This document shows, one piece after another, positions 25,322-34,712 of a DNA stretch of 64,000 nucleotides. The notes under the pieces were generated by a model, which saw nothing but the letters and a program-made list of their open reading frames with translations, was not told where the DNA came from and did no database searches. The stretch lies in the NCBI RefSeq assembly GCF_000305785.2, contig NC_018868.3, positions 1,536,001 to 1,600,000 on the forward strand, in the 5' to 3' direction. Source of the stretch: Simiduia agarivorans SA1 = DSM 21679. GTDB lineage: Bacteria; Pseudomonadota; Gammaproteobacteria; Pseudomonadales; Cellvibrionaceae. Every line of letters begins with the position of its first letter. Position 1 is the stretch's first letter. A program made the position numbers and the translations under genes.

Positions 25322-25899
25322 GGTTTGGAATCCTTGAAAGTAAAGCTGGCTACAACGGGAATTTGCGTGGCAATGGAATTCAACTTCGCCAGCGCCTTCA
25401 ACTGATCAACCCCAGCCAATAACTGGAAGTCCGCAAGATTGACCACCAGCGGTGCGATCGTTGTGGCCTGAATGGCACCGTCTGCCAAGCGGGTAACACG
25501 CAAAGGCAGCTGGTAGCTTTTTTCGGCGCCGTGCAAGGTAACGGCAATGGTCTGCTCGAATTGAATCTGCTCACCGGCAGCGAGTGCGTTTACCGCTACC
25601 ATATCCACTTTAGCGGTGATGCTCAGCACAGGAAATTTGGCAACTTCCAGCAGGTGCTCTTTCATCCGCTGATCGCGGATGTCAATGTGGGTCACCAGAC
25701 TTTCCGCCTGAATATCGACCCTGACGTCACCCTGGGCCGACAGCGAGCCGTTGAGCGCAGTAAAATGATGAACTTCAGCAATGGCGGCGTTTTTAGTGGA
25801 CACCAAATGAAGAGACGAACGTGAACCATCGAGCGTAAGGCCGGCGTGAGCCAACCCCGCCCAAAGGCCACTCACAAGTAATAAGACACGCACAAACAT
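25315..25899 (-). CDS. YceI-like periplasmic protein
   Basis: A 194-residue exported protein: signal peptide ending AHAG (about residue 20), then a YceI-type lipocalin-like barrel. Characteristic pieces are TLDGSRSSLHLVSTKNAAIAEVHHF, DIRDQRMKEHLL, FPVLSITAKV and TVTLHGAEKSYQLPL. YceI proteins bind isoprenoid lipids; one is encoded near several aryl polyene and quinone systems, so a lipid or pigment role is possible. A clear GGGAGG precedes the ATG. It follows the last ketosynthase of the aryl polyene cluster after only 54 bases and may be its last transcribed gene. Confidence 0.8.
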   Translation of the reverse strand: MFVRVLLLVSGLWAGLAHAGLTLDGSRSSLHLVSTKNAAIAEVHHFTALNGSLSAQGDVRVDIQAESLVTHIDIRDQRMKEHLLEVAKFPVLSITAKVDMVAVNALAAGEQIQFEQTIAVTLHGAEKSYQLPLRVTRLADGAIQATTIAPLVVNLADFQLLAGVDQLKALAKLNSIATQIPVVASFTFKDSKPR

Positions 25900-25953
25900 A
25901 ACAAACCTCCCTATTCAATAAACGCCAGAGCCTACTGCGCCGGCTGTTCCGGT

Positions 25954-27180
25954 TCAAGCCCGCCAGCGTTTGAATATCAACGAGGTGTTGATACCGCCAA
26001 AGGCAAAGTTGTTGGACATGACATAGTCGCAGTCAATGGCCCGGCACTCGTCGCGGATATAATCGAGGGCGCCACATTGCGGATCCGGGTGTTGCAGATT
26101 GCAAGTGGGGTGAAACCAACCTTCATTCATCTGATGGATTGCCGCCCAGGCTTCGATGGCACCGCAGGCACCGAGTGTGTGCCCGGTATAACTCTTCATG
26201 GCACTGATAGGCACAGTATCACCAAACAGGCGCGCAGAGGCTTGCGATTCCGCCACATCGCCTCGGTCCGTGGCCGTGCCGTGGGCTGAGATGTAGCCAA
26301 TATCCGACGGTTTCAGTCCGGCGTCGACCAGCGCCAGGCGCATGGCCTGCTCCATCGTCTCGGTATTGGGCTGGGTGACATGTAAGCCGTCGGAATTGGT
26401 GCCAAAGCCCACCACCTCAGCATAAATGGTGGCCCCGCGCGCTTCGGCCGACTCCAGCGACTCCAGAATCAGACTGCCGGCGCCTTCGCCAATGACCAGG
26501 CCGTCGCGATCCCGGTCAAATGGCCGCGGCGTGGCTTCTGGTTTGTCGTTACGGGTACTGGTGGCAAACAAGGTGTCAAACACCGCCGCTTGAGTGGCGC
26601 ATAACTCTTCGGCACCACCCGCCACCATCCACCGTTGCTGACCGGCGCGAATCGCTTCGTACGCCAGACCAATGCCTTGACTGCCCGAGGTACAGGCACT
26701 GGAGGTGGTGTAAACCCGACCTTTCAGTCCAAAAAACACACCCACATTCACAGGCGCGGTATGAGCCATCATCTTGATATAGGAGTTGGCGTTCAGCCCA
26801 CCGGTGTCTTCCTCAATCAGCATGCGACCAAAATCCACAAACGCCGACGTCGAGCCGGCGGACGAACCATAGGCAATCCCCATGGAGCCATCCTGAATCG
26901 CAGGGTCCTTCAACAGGCCCGCTTGCTCCAATGCCAGTTCAGTGGCGCGGGTTGCCATAATGGCCACCCGGCCCATACTGCGCACCATTTTGCGGGTGTA
27001 GTGGGCGGGGGTTTCGAATTCCGCCGGGCCGCCCAAGCGCGTGATAAGGCCGTTGTATTTGTCCCAATCGGGCATGTAGCGGATACCGGTGCGGCCGGCA
27101 CGAAGATTGGCAGACACACTGTTCCAGTCATTGCCAATGGGCGTAATGGCTTGCAAGCCGGTTACAACAACACGATTCAT
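25954..27180 (-). CDS. Aryl polyene cluster: beta-ketoacyl-ACP synthase (ApeR-like)
   Basis: A 408-residue FabF-type ketosynthase with an intact Cys-His-His triad: SACTSGSQGI, HGTATDRGD and GHTLGACGA. The start ATG at 27180 overlaps the stop of the upstream ketoreductase (TGATG); an in-frame GTG lies two codons earlier. In aryl polyene clusters the second ketosynthase, ApeR, is thought to help start chains or extend alongside the KS/CLF pair. It is the last core gene of a 20-gene minus-strand run. Confidence 0.9.
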   Translation of the reverse strand: MNRVVVTGLQAITPIGNDWNSVSANLRAGRTGIRYMPDWDKYNGLITRLGGPAEFETPAHYTRKMVRSMGRVAIMATRATELALEQAGLLKDPAIQDGSMGIAYGSSAGSTSAFVDFGRMLIEEDTGGLNANSYIKMMAHTAPVNVGVFFGLKGRVYTTSSACTSGSQGIGLAYEAIRAGQQRWMVAGGAEELCATQAAVFDTLFATSTRNDKPEATPRPFDRDRDGLVIGEGAGSLILESLESAEARGATIYAEVVGFGTNSDGLHVTQPNTETMEQAMRLALVDAGLKPSDIGYISAHGTATDRGDVAESQASARLFGDTVPISAMKSYTGHTLGACGAIEAWAAIHQMNEGWFHPTCNLQHPDPQCGALDYIRDECRAIDCDYVMSNNFAFGGINTSLIFKRWRA

Positions 27181-27905
27181 CAGCACAAACCACCATTTAC
27201 CGAGATCACCTGACGGGTGATATAACCGGCGTCCTCCGACATTAAAAACGCCACCGCGGCGGCCACTTCGTTCACCTGCCCCAGACGTTGCGCCGGGATC
27301 ATTTTCAATGCGTGCTCCGCCACTTCCTCGCTCACCATTTCGGTTTCAATCAAACCGGGAGCCACACAATTGACGGTAATTTTCCTTTTCGCCAGCTCCA
27401 GTGCCAAAGCTTTGGTGGCACCTATCAGGCCAGCCTTTGCCGCCGAATAATTCACCTGGCCACGATTACCCATGACCCCTGACACGGACGACATCACCAC
27501 TATGCGCCCCGGCTGACGCCGGCGCACCATGGGCATGGTAAGCGGGTGCAGTACGTTATAAAAACCGTCCAGGTTGGTGTGCACCACCTGGTCCCAGTCT
27601 TCATCGGTCATGGCGGGGAAAGCGGTATCTCGCGTGACACCTGCATTGCACACGACGCCGTAATAGGCGCCATGCTGCTCGATATCGGCGTCAATGGCCG
27701 CCCGCGCTGCGGCGCGATCGGCCACATCAAATTGCAACACGCGTACACTGCGCCCGATATCGCGGATACGTTCCGCCACGACTTCGGCCTGCGCCATGCC
27801 ATTCCGGCAATGTAATACCAGATCAAAGCCTTCGCGCGCCAAACGCTCGGCGATGGCCGCCCCTATGCCCCGGCTGGAGCCTGTCACTAACACTGTCTTG
27901 CTCAT
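27180..27905 (-). CDS. Aryl polyene cluster: 3-oxoacyl-ACP reductase (ApeQ-like)
   Basis: A 241-residue short-chain dehydrogenase/reductase. It has the NADPH motif TGSSRGIGAAIAERL, CNAG, and the catalytic SSVSGVMG with YSAAK (Ser-Tyr-Lys), as in FabG. It reduces the beta-keto group after each polyene extension. The ATG at 27905 has AGGA upstream; the upstream extension begins with TTG. It lies between the hotdog dehydratase and the last ketosynthase, the same order as in known clusters (KS, DH, KR, KS). Confidence 0.92.
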   Translation of the reverse strand: MSKTVLVTGSSRGIGAAIAERLAREGFDLVLHCRNGMAQAEVVAERIRDIGRSVRVLQFDVADRAAARAAIDADIEQHGAYYGVVCNAGVTRDTAFPAMTDEDWDQVVHTNLDGFYNVLHPLTMPMVRRRQPGRIVVMSSVSGVMGNRGQVNYSAAKAGLIGATKALALELAKRKITVNCVAPGLIETEMVSEEVAEHALKMIPAQRLGQVNEVAAAVAFLMSEDAGYITRQVISVNGGLC

Positions 27906-27940
27906 AATCCTGCAATACTGCTTGTTGTTTTCACTTTCAT

Positions 27941-28411
27941 TCAATTGCCAGCGGCCAGAAAGGCGGCCGGATCTTCTGGCTCAAATACATTCAGGTTGGC
28001 ACTCACCTCGATGCCTTCCGCGGCGACACGGCAATCAAACACGGACAGACCGTTGTCGCCTTTGAGCAGTGGTTTCACGCATACCGTCAGCTGTGTGCCC
28101 GACGCAAAAAACGCTACGTTGCTCCGGTACTTGCGGGTTCCTACTAAAAAACCCAGTTCCACTTTACCTCCTGCGCTCAGGGCCAGATGACCGGCGTAAG
28201 CGGCCACTGCCTGCGCCATATACTCAATCGCCACCAGCGCCGGTACGCCGTCGGATTCGTAAAACGGGCTGTCGGACTCAATCGACACGCCCGCTACCAA
28301 TCCCTTGTCGGACACCGTTAACACCTGCTGCAACAGGCTCATGGGCTGGTCGTGAGGTACCAACTGCAATACCGGCCAGGGTGATGCTGTGCCACCGATA
28401 TCGGCCATCAT
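27941..28411 (-). CDS. Aryl polyene cluster: hotdog-fold dehydratase (ApeP-like)
   Basis: A 156-residue hotdog protein. The central helix segment GVPALVAIEYMAQAVAAYAG corresponds to that of FabZ/FabA, with the Glu kept. The ATG at 28411 begins two bases after the stop of the previous ketosynthase (TGAAATG) and the SD AGGG lies nearby. It is predicted to dehydrate the beta-hydroxyacyl chain on ACP, together with the other hotdog protein at 38943-39308. The catalytic His is not obvious, which could mean this subunit forms a heterodimer with that partner (inference). Confidence 0.85.
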   Translation of the reverse strand: MMADIGGTASPWPVLQLVPHDQPMSLLQQVLTVSDKGLVAGVSIESDSPFYESDGVPALVAIEYMAQAVAAYAGHLALSAGGKVELGFLVGTRKYRSNVAFFASGTQLTVCVKPLLKGDNGLSVFDCRVAAEGIEVSANLNVFEPEDPAAFLAAGN

Positions 28412-28412
28412 T

Positions 28413-29594
28413 TCATCCCTGATCATGGTCATCCCCCTGTGCCAACAGCAACGCGATATTATTTCCACCAAACGCAAAAGAACTGCTCATGGCGATGCGC
28501 GGCGCAGACTCTGGCCAGTGGGTATCGCCGGCAACCAATTGCAGCGACGCCAACTCTGGATCGAATTCACCATCCCAACGGTGCGGCGGCAATCGCCCGG
28601 CTTGCAGCGCCAATGCGCAAATGCCCGCCTCCAGCGCGCCCGCAGCCCCAAGGGTATGGCCGGTAAAGGGTTTGGTGGAACTGGCTTTCACAGTGCCCAA
28701 CACCCGCTGTACCGCAAATGACTCCATTTTATCATTGAGCGCTGTGGCTGTACCGTGCAGATTCAGGTAGGTGACGAACGATGCGTCCAGCGCCGCATCC
28801 GCCAATGCGCCATTCAGCGCCCGCTCAGCACCATGCCCTTCCGGATCGGGCGCGGAGATATGGTGTGCGTCGGACGACTCGCCCACACCCAGCAATGCAA
28901 TCGGCCCGGGTTCACGCGACATCAGAAACAGCGCGGCACCCTCACCGATGTTGATACCATTGCGGTTAACGCTCATGGGGTTGCATGGACTGGCAGATAT
29001 GGCCTCCAACGCGCCAAAACCCCGTACCGTAAGCGCACAGAGCGCATCGGCGCCACCAGCAATCACCCAATCAACCAGCCCGGCGTTCAATAGGCGCCGG
29101 CCACTGGCCAGGGCTTTGGCGCCGGACGTACAGGCCGTCGACAGGGTATAAGCAGGGCCGGTGACGCCAAGCCTTTGTGCCAGAAAAGCGGCAGGTGCCG
29201 CGATCTGCTGTTTGGCGTAATCGGGCGCCCGGTTCATGCCGGGGGCGAAACAGGCTTCACTTTCACTGATACCTGAGGTGGACGTGCCAATTATCACCGC
29301 TACCCGACTGAGATCCACGCCGGTGGCGATGGCCTGCCAATCATCGGCGATTTGCTGCCAGGCCGACCAGAGTATCTGGTTGTTGCGACTGCACTCGTGC
29401 TCTGACCAGGCACTCGTATCGGGCAGAGGCGCGTTTACCCGGCCAACAGGCAGCGGTTGTCCGGGACTGTAGTCATCGGTCACGGTCAATGGCGAAGAAA
29501 AGGCAGCATCCCACAAACTTTGACGGTGCGCCTCTTTGCCAATGCCCAAGGCAGAAGTGAGACCGTAGTTGTGTAAAAAAACGGGTTTCGTCAT
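28413..29594 (-). CDS. Aryl polyene cluster: beta-ketoacyl-ACP synthase (ApeO-like)
   Basis: A 393-residue ketosynthase with Cys in STACTSGAKALASG, His in LHGTATALNDKME and His in FTGHTLGAAG, so it is catalytically complete. It is the likely chain-elongating KS that pairs with the chain-length-factor-like protein at 42483-43202. The ATG at 29594 overlaps the stop of the FAD enzyme by ATGA. Confidence 0.92.
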   Translation of the reverse strand: MTKPVFLHNYGLTSALGIGKEAHRQSLWDAAFSSPLTVTDDYSPGQPLPVGRVNAPLPDTSAWSEHECSRNNQILWSAWQQIADDWQAIATGVDLSRVAVIIGTSTSGISESEACFAPGMNRAPDYAKQQIAAPAAFLAQRLGVTGPAYTLSTACTSGAKALASGRRLLNAGLVDWVIAGGADALCALTVRGFGALEAISASPCNPMSVNRNGINIGEGAALFLMSREPGPIALLGVGESSDAHHISAPDPEGHGAERALNGALADAALDASFVTYLNLHGTATALNDKMESFAVQRVLGTVKASSTKPFTGHTLGAAGALEAGICALALQAGRLPPHRWDGEFDPELASLQLVAGDTHWPESAPRIAMSSSFAFGGNNIALLLAQGDDHDQG

Positions 29595-30823
29595 GCTTCG
29601 GCCTCGCGCATGCGGATCAATTCCACCAATGCATTTAATCGACGATCCGCCTGCACCACGTAGGGGTTGTCCGTATCCCATACATAGCCGGCCAATATGG
29701 AGCTGATCATGCCTTTAATCCGTTCATTCTGTTGCGGCGAAAAAATAACGTCCTGAAAACGGCCGTCATACCAGGCAGTGACGTAGGTTTTAAAGCATTC
29801 GATACCAGGCTTAAGCCGCTCAGTGTAATCGCGCTGCCAATCCACCGGCTTGCCGGCCAACTGCCGGATCACCAGCGCCGATGCCAATTGCGCAGATTTA
29901 AACGCGATGGCCACGCCCGACGAAAACACGGGATCGAGAAATTCTCCGGCATTGCCAAGCAGGGCAAAACCGTCACCGTGCAATGACGACACATCTGCAG
30001 CGTAACCTTTTATCTGCCGCACGTCTGCGCACACTGTGGCATTGGCGAGCAGCGCACTGAGTGCCGGTAATTCGGCAAGCCAGGCCGCCAATCGTGACTC
30101 AGGATCGGCACCACGGCTGTCCAATACCGCGGCTTCTGCCACCACACCCACCGAACAGCGGCCCTGCGACAACGGAATCAACCAGAACCACACGTCATTA
30201 TGTTCGGGGTGCACATTGACGAGAATTTTGTTGCGATCAAAGGCCAGATCAGCAATGCCATCCTCCACATGTGTGAACAGCGAGCTGCGCACCGGAAAAG
30301 GGCTGGGTTTTTCCAACCCAAACAACCGGGGCAATACCCGGGCAAACCCCGATGCATCCAGTACAAATTTCGCCAACTCGGTACTTTCACCCGCCGGCCC
30401 CCGCAACTGAATCGAAGATAGCCCCTTGGTGCGCGAAAGGTTGGTGACTTCTGTCTCGAATCGGAGGTCGGCGCCGCGCTTAGCCACTTCATCGGCCAAT
30501 AGCTGATCAAAGCGAGCGCGTTCTACCTGGTAAATGGTACCCGGGCCGGGACTGTATTTTCGCTCAAAATCGAACGCGGTATAACGCTCGCCACATCGAA
30601 AGGCAGCGCCGTTTTTAAACTGGAAGCCGGCGTCGTGTACGCACTGATCCAAGCCCGCTTGTTCAAGAAATGTCATACACGCGGGCAGTAAGCTTTCACC
30701 AATAGAGAAACGCGGAAACCGGTTTCGCTCCAAGACCAATACCCGCAATCCCTTCTGCAGTAACAGAGCAGCGGCCAGACTACCCGCCGGCCCTGCGCCG
30801 ATAATCGCTACATCATAAATCAT
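29591..30823 (-). CDS. Aryl polyene cluster: FAD-dependent halogenase-like oxidoreductase
   Basis: A 410-residue flavoprotein of the tryptophan/phenol halogenase-like family. It shows GAGPAG at 9-14 for FAD, GFQFKNGAAF at 66-75 (the lysine region of flavin halogenases, K70), a second FAD segment LLGNAGEFLDPVFSSGVAIAF, and WFWLIP at 212-217, matching the halogenase WxWxIP motif. Halogenation of the aryl head is known for xanthomonadins and flexirubins. Many relatives in aryl polyene clusters are only called FAD oxidoreductases, and some do not halogenate, so hydroxylation or another oxidation remains possible. The gene overlaps both neighbours by four bases. Confidence 0.8.
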   Translation of the reverse strand: MIYDVAIIGAGPAGSLAAALLLQKGLRVLVLERNRFPRFSIGESLLPACMTFLEQAGLDQCVHDAGFQFKNGAAFRCGERYTAFDFERKYSPGPGTIYQVERARFDQLLADEVAKRGADLRFETEVTNLSRTKGLSSIQLRGPAGESTELAKFVLDASGFARVLPRLFGLEKPSPFPVRSSLFTHVEDGIADLAFDRNKILVNVHPEHNDVWFWLIPLSQGRCSVGVVAEAAVLDSRGADPESRLAAWLAELPALSALLANATVCADVRQIKGYAADVSSLHGDGFALLGNAGEFLDPVFSSGVAIAFKSAQLASALVIRQLAGKPVDWQRDYTERLKPGIECFKTYVTAWYDGRFQDVIFSPQQNERIKGMISSILAGYVWDTDNPYVVQADRRLNALVELIRMREAEA

Positions 30824-31380
30824 GGCAGATTCCTGCCTGGCGCCTGTACATCCAGAGCCTGTACGGAAATTGTTGTCACCTGTAATTCAGGTCCTTGCGC
30901 TTGGGTTATTTTGACGCTCGAAAAAGGCGCGAGACTATCAAACTGGAATACCATGTAAGGCGTCCCGTTGCGATACACTTGTCTCAATGCCCGATCCTTA
31001 TCTTCGGTTAGGCTCCAACCCGCCGGCATAGCGGCATTGATATCGGCCAGCGGCCAATAGGCCCACTGAATCTGACGAATCAGTTGGTGCAATTGGTTCG
31101 CGGGAATATCCGGCAATGCATGACGAATCCGTATTTCACCGTCTTGTTGCGAAATATTAAACAAAAGCTGGCCTGCAAGACTGAGCCCCGCCAGGCTGAA
31201 TACATTGCTCTCACGGCTCCAGACCACATTGAATTGCCTTTGTCCCTGCGGCGCTGGCACGCTCACCAATTGGTTTACCTGGACATTCTGGCCCAGCGCT
31301 TCAGGTAACAGCAACGGCGGTGTCTGCGCACACGCCGCCAGCAACAAACCCCAAAAAACCAATATCAGAGCGCGTAACAT
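30820..31380 (-). CDS. Aryl polyene cluster: DUF3261 lipoprotein
   Basis: A 186-residue lipoprotein (lipobox LAAC, Cys17), matching the DUF3261 family that is found almost only in aryl polyene clusters. It is thought to act with the LolA-like and MMPL proteins in moving the pigment lipid to the outer membrane. It starts at 31380, overlapping the methyltransferase stop by one base, and ends over the ATG of the FAD enzyme. Confidence 0.85.
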   Translation of the reverse strand: MLRALILVFWGLLLAACAQTPPLLLPEALGQNVQVNQLVSVPAPQGQRQFNVVWSRESNVFSLAGLSLAGQLLFNISQQDGEIRIRHALPDIPANQLHQLIRQIQWAYWPLADINAAMPAGWSLTEDKDRALRQVYRNGTPYMVFQFDSLAPFSSVKITQAQGPELQVTTISVQALDVQAPGRNLP

Positions 31381-32465
31381 CAGTTCACCAACCGGCATTC
31401 CAACAGGGTATGACTCACGCCGATATCATCGGTGGTGGCCACAATTTCCATGCCCGCCGCCTCCACGCAACGGCGAAAGACATCGGAGTGATACATCTGG
31501 CTATTGCCGTTGGCCAGGCAGGTAAAATACAGCGAAGTCTGCTGCAGACAGAAGGCCCCGGCCTCGAATTTCTGACGGTCCCAGAAAGTTTCCATGATAA
31601 AAATCCGGGTATCTTCATCAGACACAGCCGCAACCTTGTTCAGAATGCCGGTAATTTCTGCATCGGAAAAACAATCGAGAAACTGGCTCATCCACACTAC
31701 ATCATGCCCCTTGGGCAAACCCAGCTCCGGATTCAGAATATTGGTGGGGTAAAAGCTCACCCGGGCCGCACCTGCATGATCTTTTATTGCTTGCGTGGCC
31801 AGCGCCACCTGCTGCGGCAAATCCACCAGCGTGACCTGAACTTTGTCATCATGGCTCACACAGGCTCTCGCCCACTTGCCGGTATTACCACCAATATCCA
31901 TTAACCGGGTTACCGGCTTGGCAAACACCTTGTCCATGACCAGGCCAAACGAACCGTCTGAATAGTAGTGATCAAACGCCAGCCAGCTCTTCAGCTGTTG
32001 TTCGGTGAGCGAGGACAAACCTTCGTAAATGGTGGACCAATCGCCCAATGCCTTCAGGCCTGCCGGCTCACCTTTTTCAATGGCTTCATCCAGATGAAAA
32101 AAACCCTGGTAATTAATGTCGTGATTGAAATCGAAATTGGCGATAGTCATGGGGTCTGTCAGCACGAACAACCCGGTTTTCGTGAGGCGGTAGCTGCCAT
32201 CGTTTAAAGTGCAAAGGCCGATACCCAAAGAAGCTTCCATCAATACCCGCACACCATAATCGCTGATATTCGCTTGCGCCTGCAGCTGCTCCAGTGTGAC
32301 ACCCCGGCGGCCAGCACCGGATACAATCTCGAGCAAACCGAATTTACGCAAGCAACGTGCAGCCTGAAATGCCAGAGGGCCAAAGGCCAGCTTTTGCGCT
32401 TCATAACGTGCATCGAGCGCGGTAAGTTTATCGTCGGTAAAGTAAACGGGCCGATTATCGGTCAT
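31380..32465 (-). CDS. Aryl polyene cluster: SAM-dependent methyltransferase
   Basis: A 361-residue enzyme of the O-methyltransferase type: an N-terminal helical dimerisation region, then a SAM motif MDIGGNTGKWARAC near residue 190 and VTLVDLPQQVALA. It probably methylates the aryl head group, as in known aryl polyenes. It lies 15 bases after the MMPL gene. Confidence 0.88.
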   Translation of the reverse strand: MTDNRPVYFTDDKLTALDARYEAQKLAFGPLAFQAARCLRKFGLLEIVSGAGRRGVTLEQLQAQANISDYGVRVLMEASLGIGLCTLNDGSYRLTKTGLFVLTDPMTIANFDFNHDINYQGFFHLDEAIEKGEPAGLKALGDWSTIYEGLSSLTEQQLKSWLAFDHYYSDGSFGLVMDKVFAKPVTRLMDIGGNTGKWARACVSHDDKVQVTLVDLPQQVALATQAIKDHAGAARVSFYPTNILNPELGLPKGHDVVWMSQFLDCFSDAEITGILNKVAAVSDEDTRIFIMETFWDRQKFEAGAFCLQQTSLYFTCLANGNSQMYHSDVFRRCVEAAGMEIVATTDDIGVSHTLLECRLVN

Positions 32466-32480
32466 CGGTTTTCCTCAAAA

Positions 32481-34712
32481 TTATTCGGTATCAGATTTTA
32501 CGATGGGTTGCACCATTAGAGGCACCAGCAACCACACCAGTAGAAGGCCGTATGCGGCCACAGTGCCAAAACTTTTCAACACAGGCGTGGTGCACAATGC
32601 CAGGAGCCCAAACGCCAGTAGACTGGTGAGAATGGACAGACTGGCTCCGCGCCAGGCCTCCGGGCCTGGACTGCGAGCGAAAAAAATGCTGCTGTCAAAC
32701 CCCACACCCAACACCAACAAAAGCGCAAGGCAATGAAATAAATTGACGCCGCCATCCATTACTGCCACAAGCCACAGAACAGCGATGGCTGCCACCAGTG
32801 GCGAAGCCAGTAACAGTGCACCCGCAAGGCCATAGCGAAACCACAAGGTGAGGGTCAACACAACCATCGCCACCTGCACCCACAACAACAACCAATGGCG
32901 ATACTTGGCCAATAAGTCACTCAGCTCTGCGCCCCGGTCAACATAGGTCCACGAACCCTGCGGCAAATTCGCCAACTGATCGGTTGTGAGCACGAATTCC
33001 GGGTAAACGAATGCCAGGGTTGCGGATGGCAGCAGATAAAGCGCTGCGAGTTCCGCGTTCACATGATCGAGTGTCATGGGTAACTCAGCTATTGCTGCGA
33101 TAGCCTCGTCCGCCATAGACTCTGCGCCCAATGCAGAGAACCAAACCGGCAAACTGGCTTGGTAGAATTGTGACAGGCGCGCGAAATCGGACATTTGCTG
33201 TGTCTTTTCAGGCAACCATTGTCTGACGCTCTGAGACTCAATACCCTGTGCGTTTAAAGCGGACTCCAGTGTCTGCAACTCTTTGAACAAATCATCGCTG
33301 TCATGACCTCGCACCAAGAAATAGCGCCCCGGTCGCGGTGCCTGGCTGATGGTTAAAAGCGCTTGCTCCTGGGCCAACATACTTTCGGTAGAGGTTTGCA
33401 GGCTGGCCACCTGATCCCGGCCAGGCAACCACAATAATGACACCAGCGCCAATACCAGTATCCCGAGTGATACACGGGGAAAGGCTGGCACTTTTGCAGC
33501 CAGCTGACGCCATGCGTCGGCCAGATTGAATAACGGTTGCACAAGTCTGGAACGGCTCGGCGACTCGGCATGTTCCGGCAACCATAAAACCACCGACAAC
33601 CAACTGGCCGCCAACCCTACGCAACTGAACAGTGCCATTTGTGTAAGCCCCGGCATGTGCACCGCAGCCTGCAAGCCATAGGCTACCAGACTGGTGAACA
33701 GCCCCAGCCCCAGAGCCGGCAGCAACTGACGGAAAGTCTGGCCATGCTGTTGGCCATTGCGTGCGTGGATGCCATAGTCAATGGCCACACCAATAAGTGA
33801 CGCACCAAAGGCCAGCGTAATCAGATGCAGACGCTCAAAACTCCACACGCTGACCACCAACGCGATCAGCAAACCCGCACTCAATGACGCCAATAAAATC
33901 AGGCTCGAACGACCAAAGGCGGCAGCTAGTACCAGGATCACACCCAACAGTGAACCCAGACCGATAAAACTGATTTCATCGCGCGCCTGATGCGCGCCAT
34001 GCGCCGCGTGAAATACCATGCCCGATTGCAATAGCTGCACGCCTTCTGGCAAACCGGCGCGCAGTGAGTGGACCAATGCCGGTAAAGGCGTCGTTAACGC
34101 CTGAGCAAAAGCATCGGTGGACAGTTCGTATTGCAGCAGGCGCCAGTGCAGACCGTCCAGCAACCGGCTGGGATAACCCTGATCCAATTGCAGCGCCGAT
34201 GCACGGGCTTGCTGTTGCAAAAAATTCTGAAACAAAAACAAAGGATCCTTTACCGGATCATAGCGGCCGTCGCCCACCGGGGCATACAAGCGCAAGCGCG
34301 CGGCGTCGATTATCGCCTGTGGTGAAGATTGCATTGCTTGCCGGTCGTCTGTTGCCAGCAGGTGATAGCGATGCGGCCAATAGGATTGCCACAACTGCTG
34401 AGCTTGCCGGCCCGGCTCGATGTAGCGCCAGTCACCATCCGCCAATTCACGCCGGACCTGCTCTGCCGCCGCCAGACTTGTTTCTGCATCAGCCGCCCCC
34501 ACCGCCAGTAAAAAGCGGTTGCTGCTCAATTGCGCCAGATGCTTATCTGCCTCAATCCGCGCGTCATACCATTCGCTGCGGGCATGGTCGGGCAGCAGCG
34601 CCAACAAGTCAGTATCAAATTGGTAATCCGGCAAACGCCAGATCAGCGATAATGCCGCTGTCAGCACCAACACCAGCCAGCCTTTGGCCAGCAATGGGCG
34701 TTGCCCCTTCAT
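32481..34712 (-). CDS. Aryl polyene cluster: MMPL/RND-type membrane transporter
   Basis: A 743-residue inner membrane protein with about 12 helices in two halves, each with a large periplasmic loop. Motifs such as ASLIGVAIDYGIHARNG and LLVLGVGFDSSIFFARS match MMPL exporters. It is thought to deliver the acyl-aryl polyene lipid across or out of the inner membrane to the LolA-like protein. Its ATG overlaps the LolA-like stop. Confidence 0.9.
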   Translation of the reverse strand: MKGQRPLLAKGWLVLVLTAALSLIWRLPDYQFDTDLLALLPDHARSEWYDARIEADKHLAQLSSNRFLLAVGAADAETSLAAAEQVRRELADGDWRYIEPGRQAQQLWQSYWPHRYHLLATDDRQAMQSSPQAIIDAARLRLYAPVGDGRYDPVKDPLFLFQNFLQQQARASALQLDQGYPSRLLDGLHWRLLQYELSTDAFAQALTTPLPALVHSLRAGLPEGVQLLQSGMVFHAAHGAHQARDEISFIGLGSLLGVILVLAAAFGRSSLILLASLSAGLLIALVVSVWSFERLHLITLAFGASLIGVAIDYGIHARNGQQHGQTFRQLLPALGLGLFTSLVAYGLQAAVHMPGLTQMALFSCVGLAASWLSVVLWLPEHAESPSRSRLVQPLFNLADAWRQLAAKVPAFPRVSLGILVLALVSLLWLPGRDQVASLQTSTESMLAQEQALLTISQAPRPGRYFLVRGHDSDDLFKELQTLESALNAQGIESQSVRQWLPEKTQQMSDFARLSQFYQASLPVWFSALGAESMADEAIAAIAELPMTLDHVNAELAALYLLPSATLAFVYPEFVLTTDQLANLPQGSWTYVDRGAELSDLLAKYRHWLLLWVQVAMVVLTLTLWFRYGLAGALLLASPLVAAIAVLWLVAVMDGGVNLFHCLALLLVLGVGFDSSIFFARSPGPEAWRGASLSILTSLLAFGLLALCTTPVLKSFGTVAAYGLLLVWLLVPLMVQPIVKSDTE

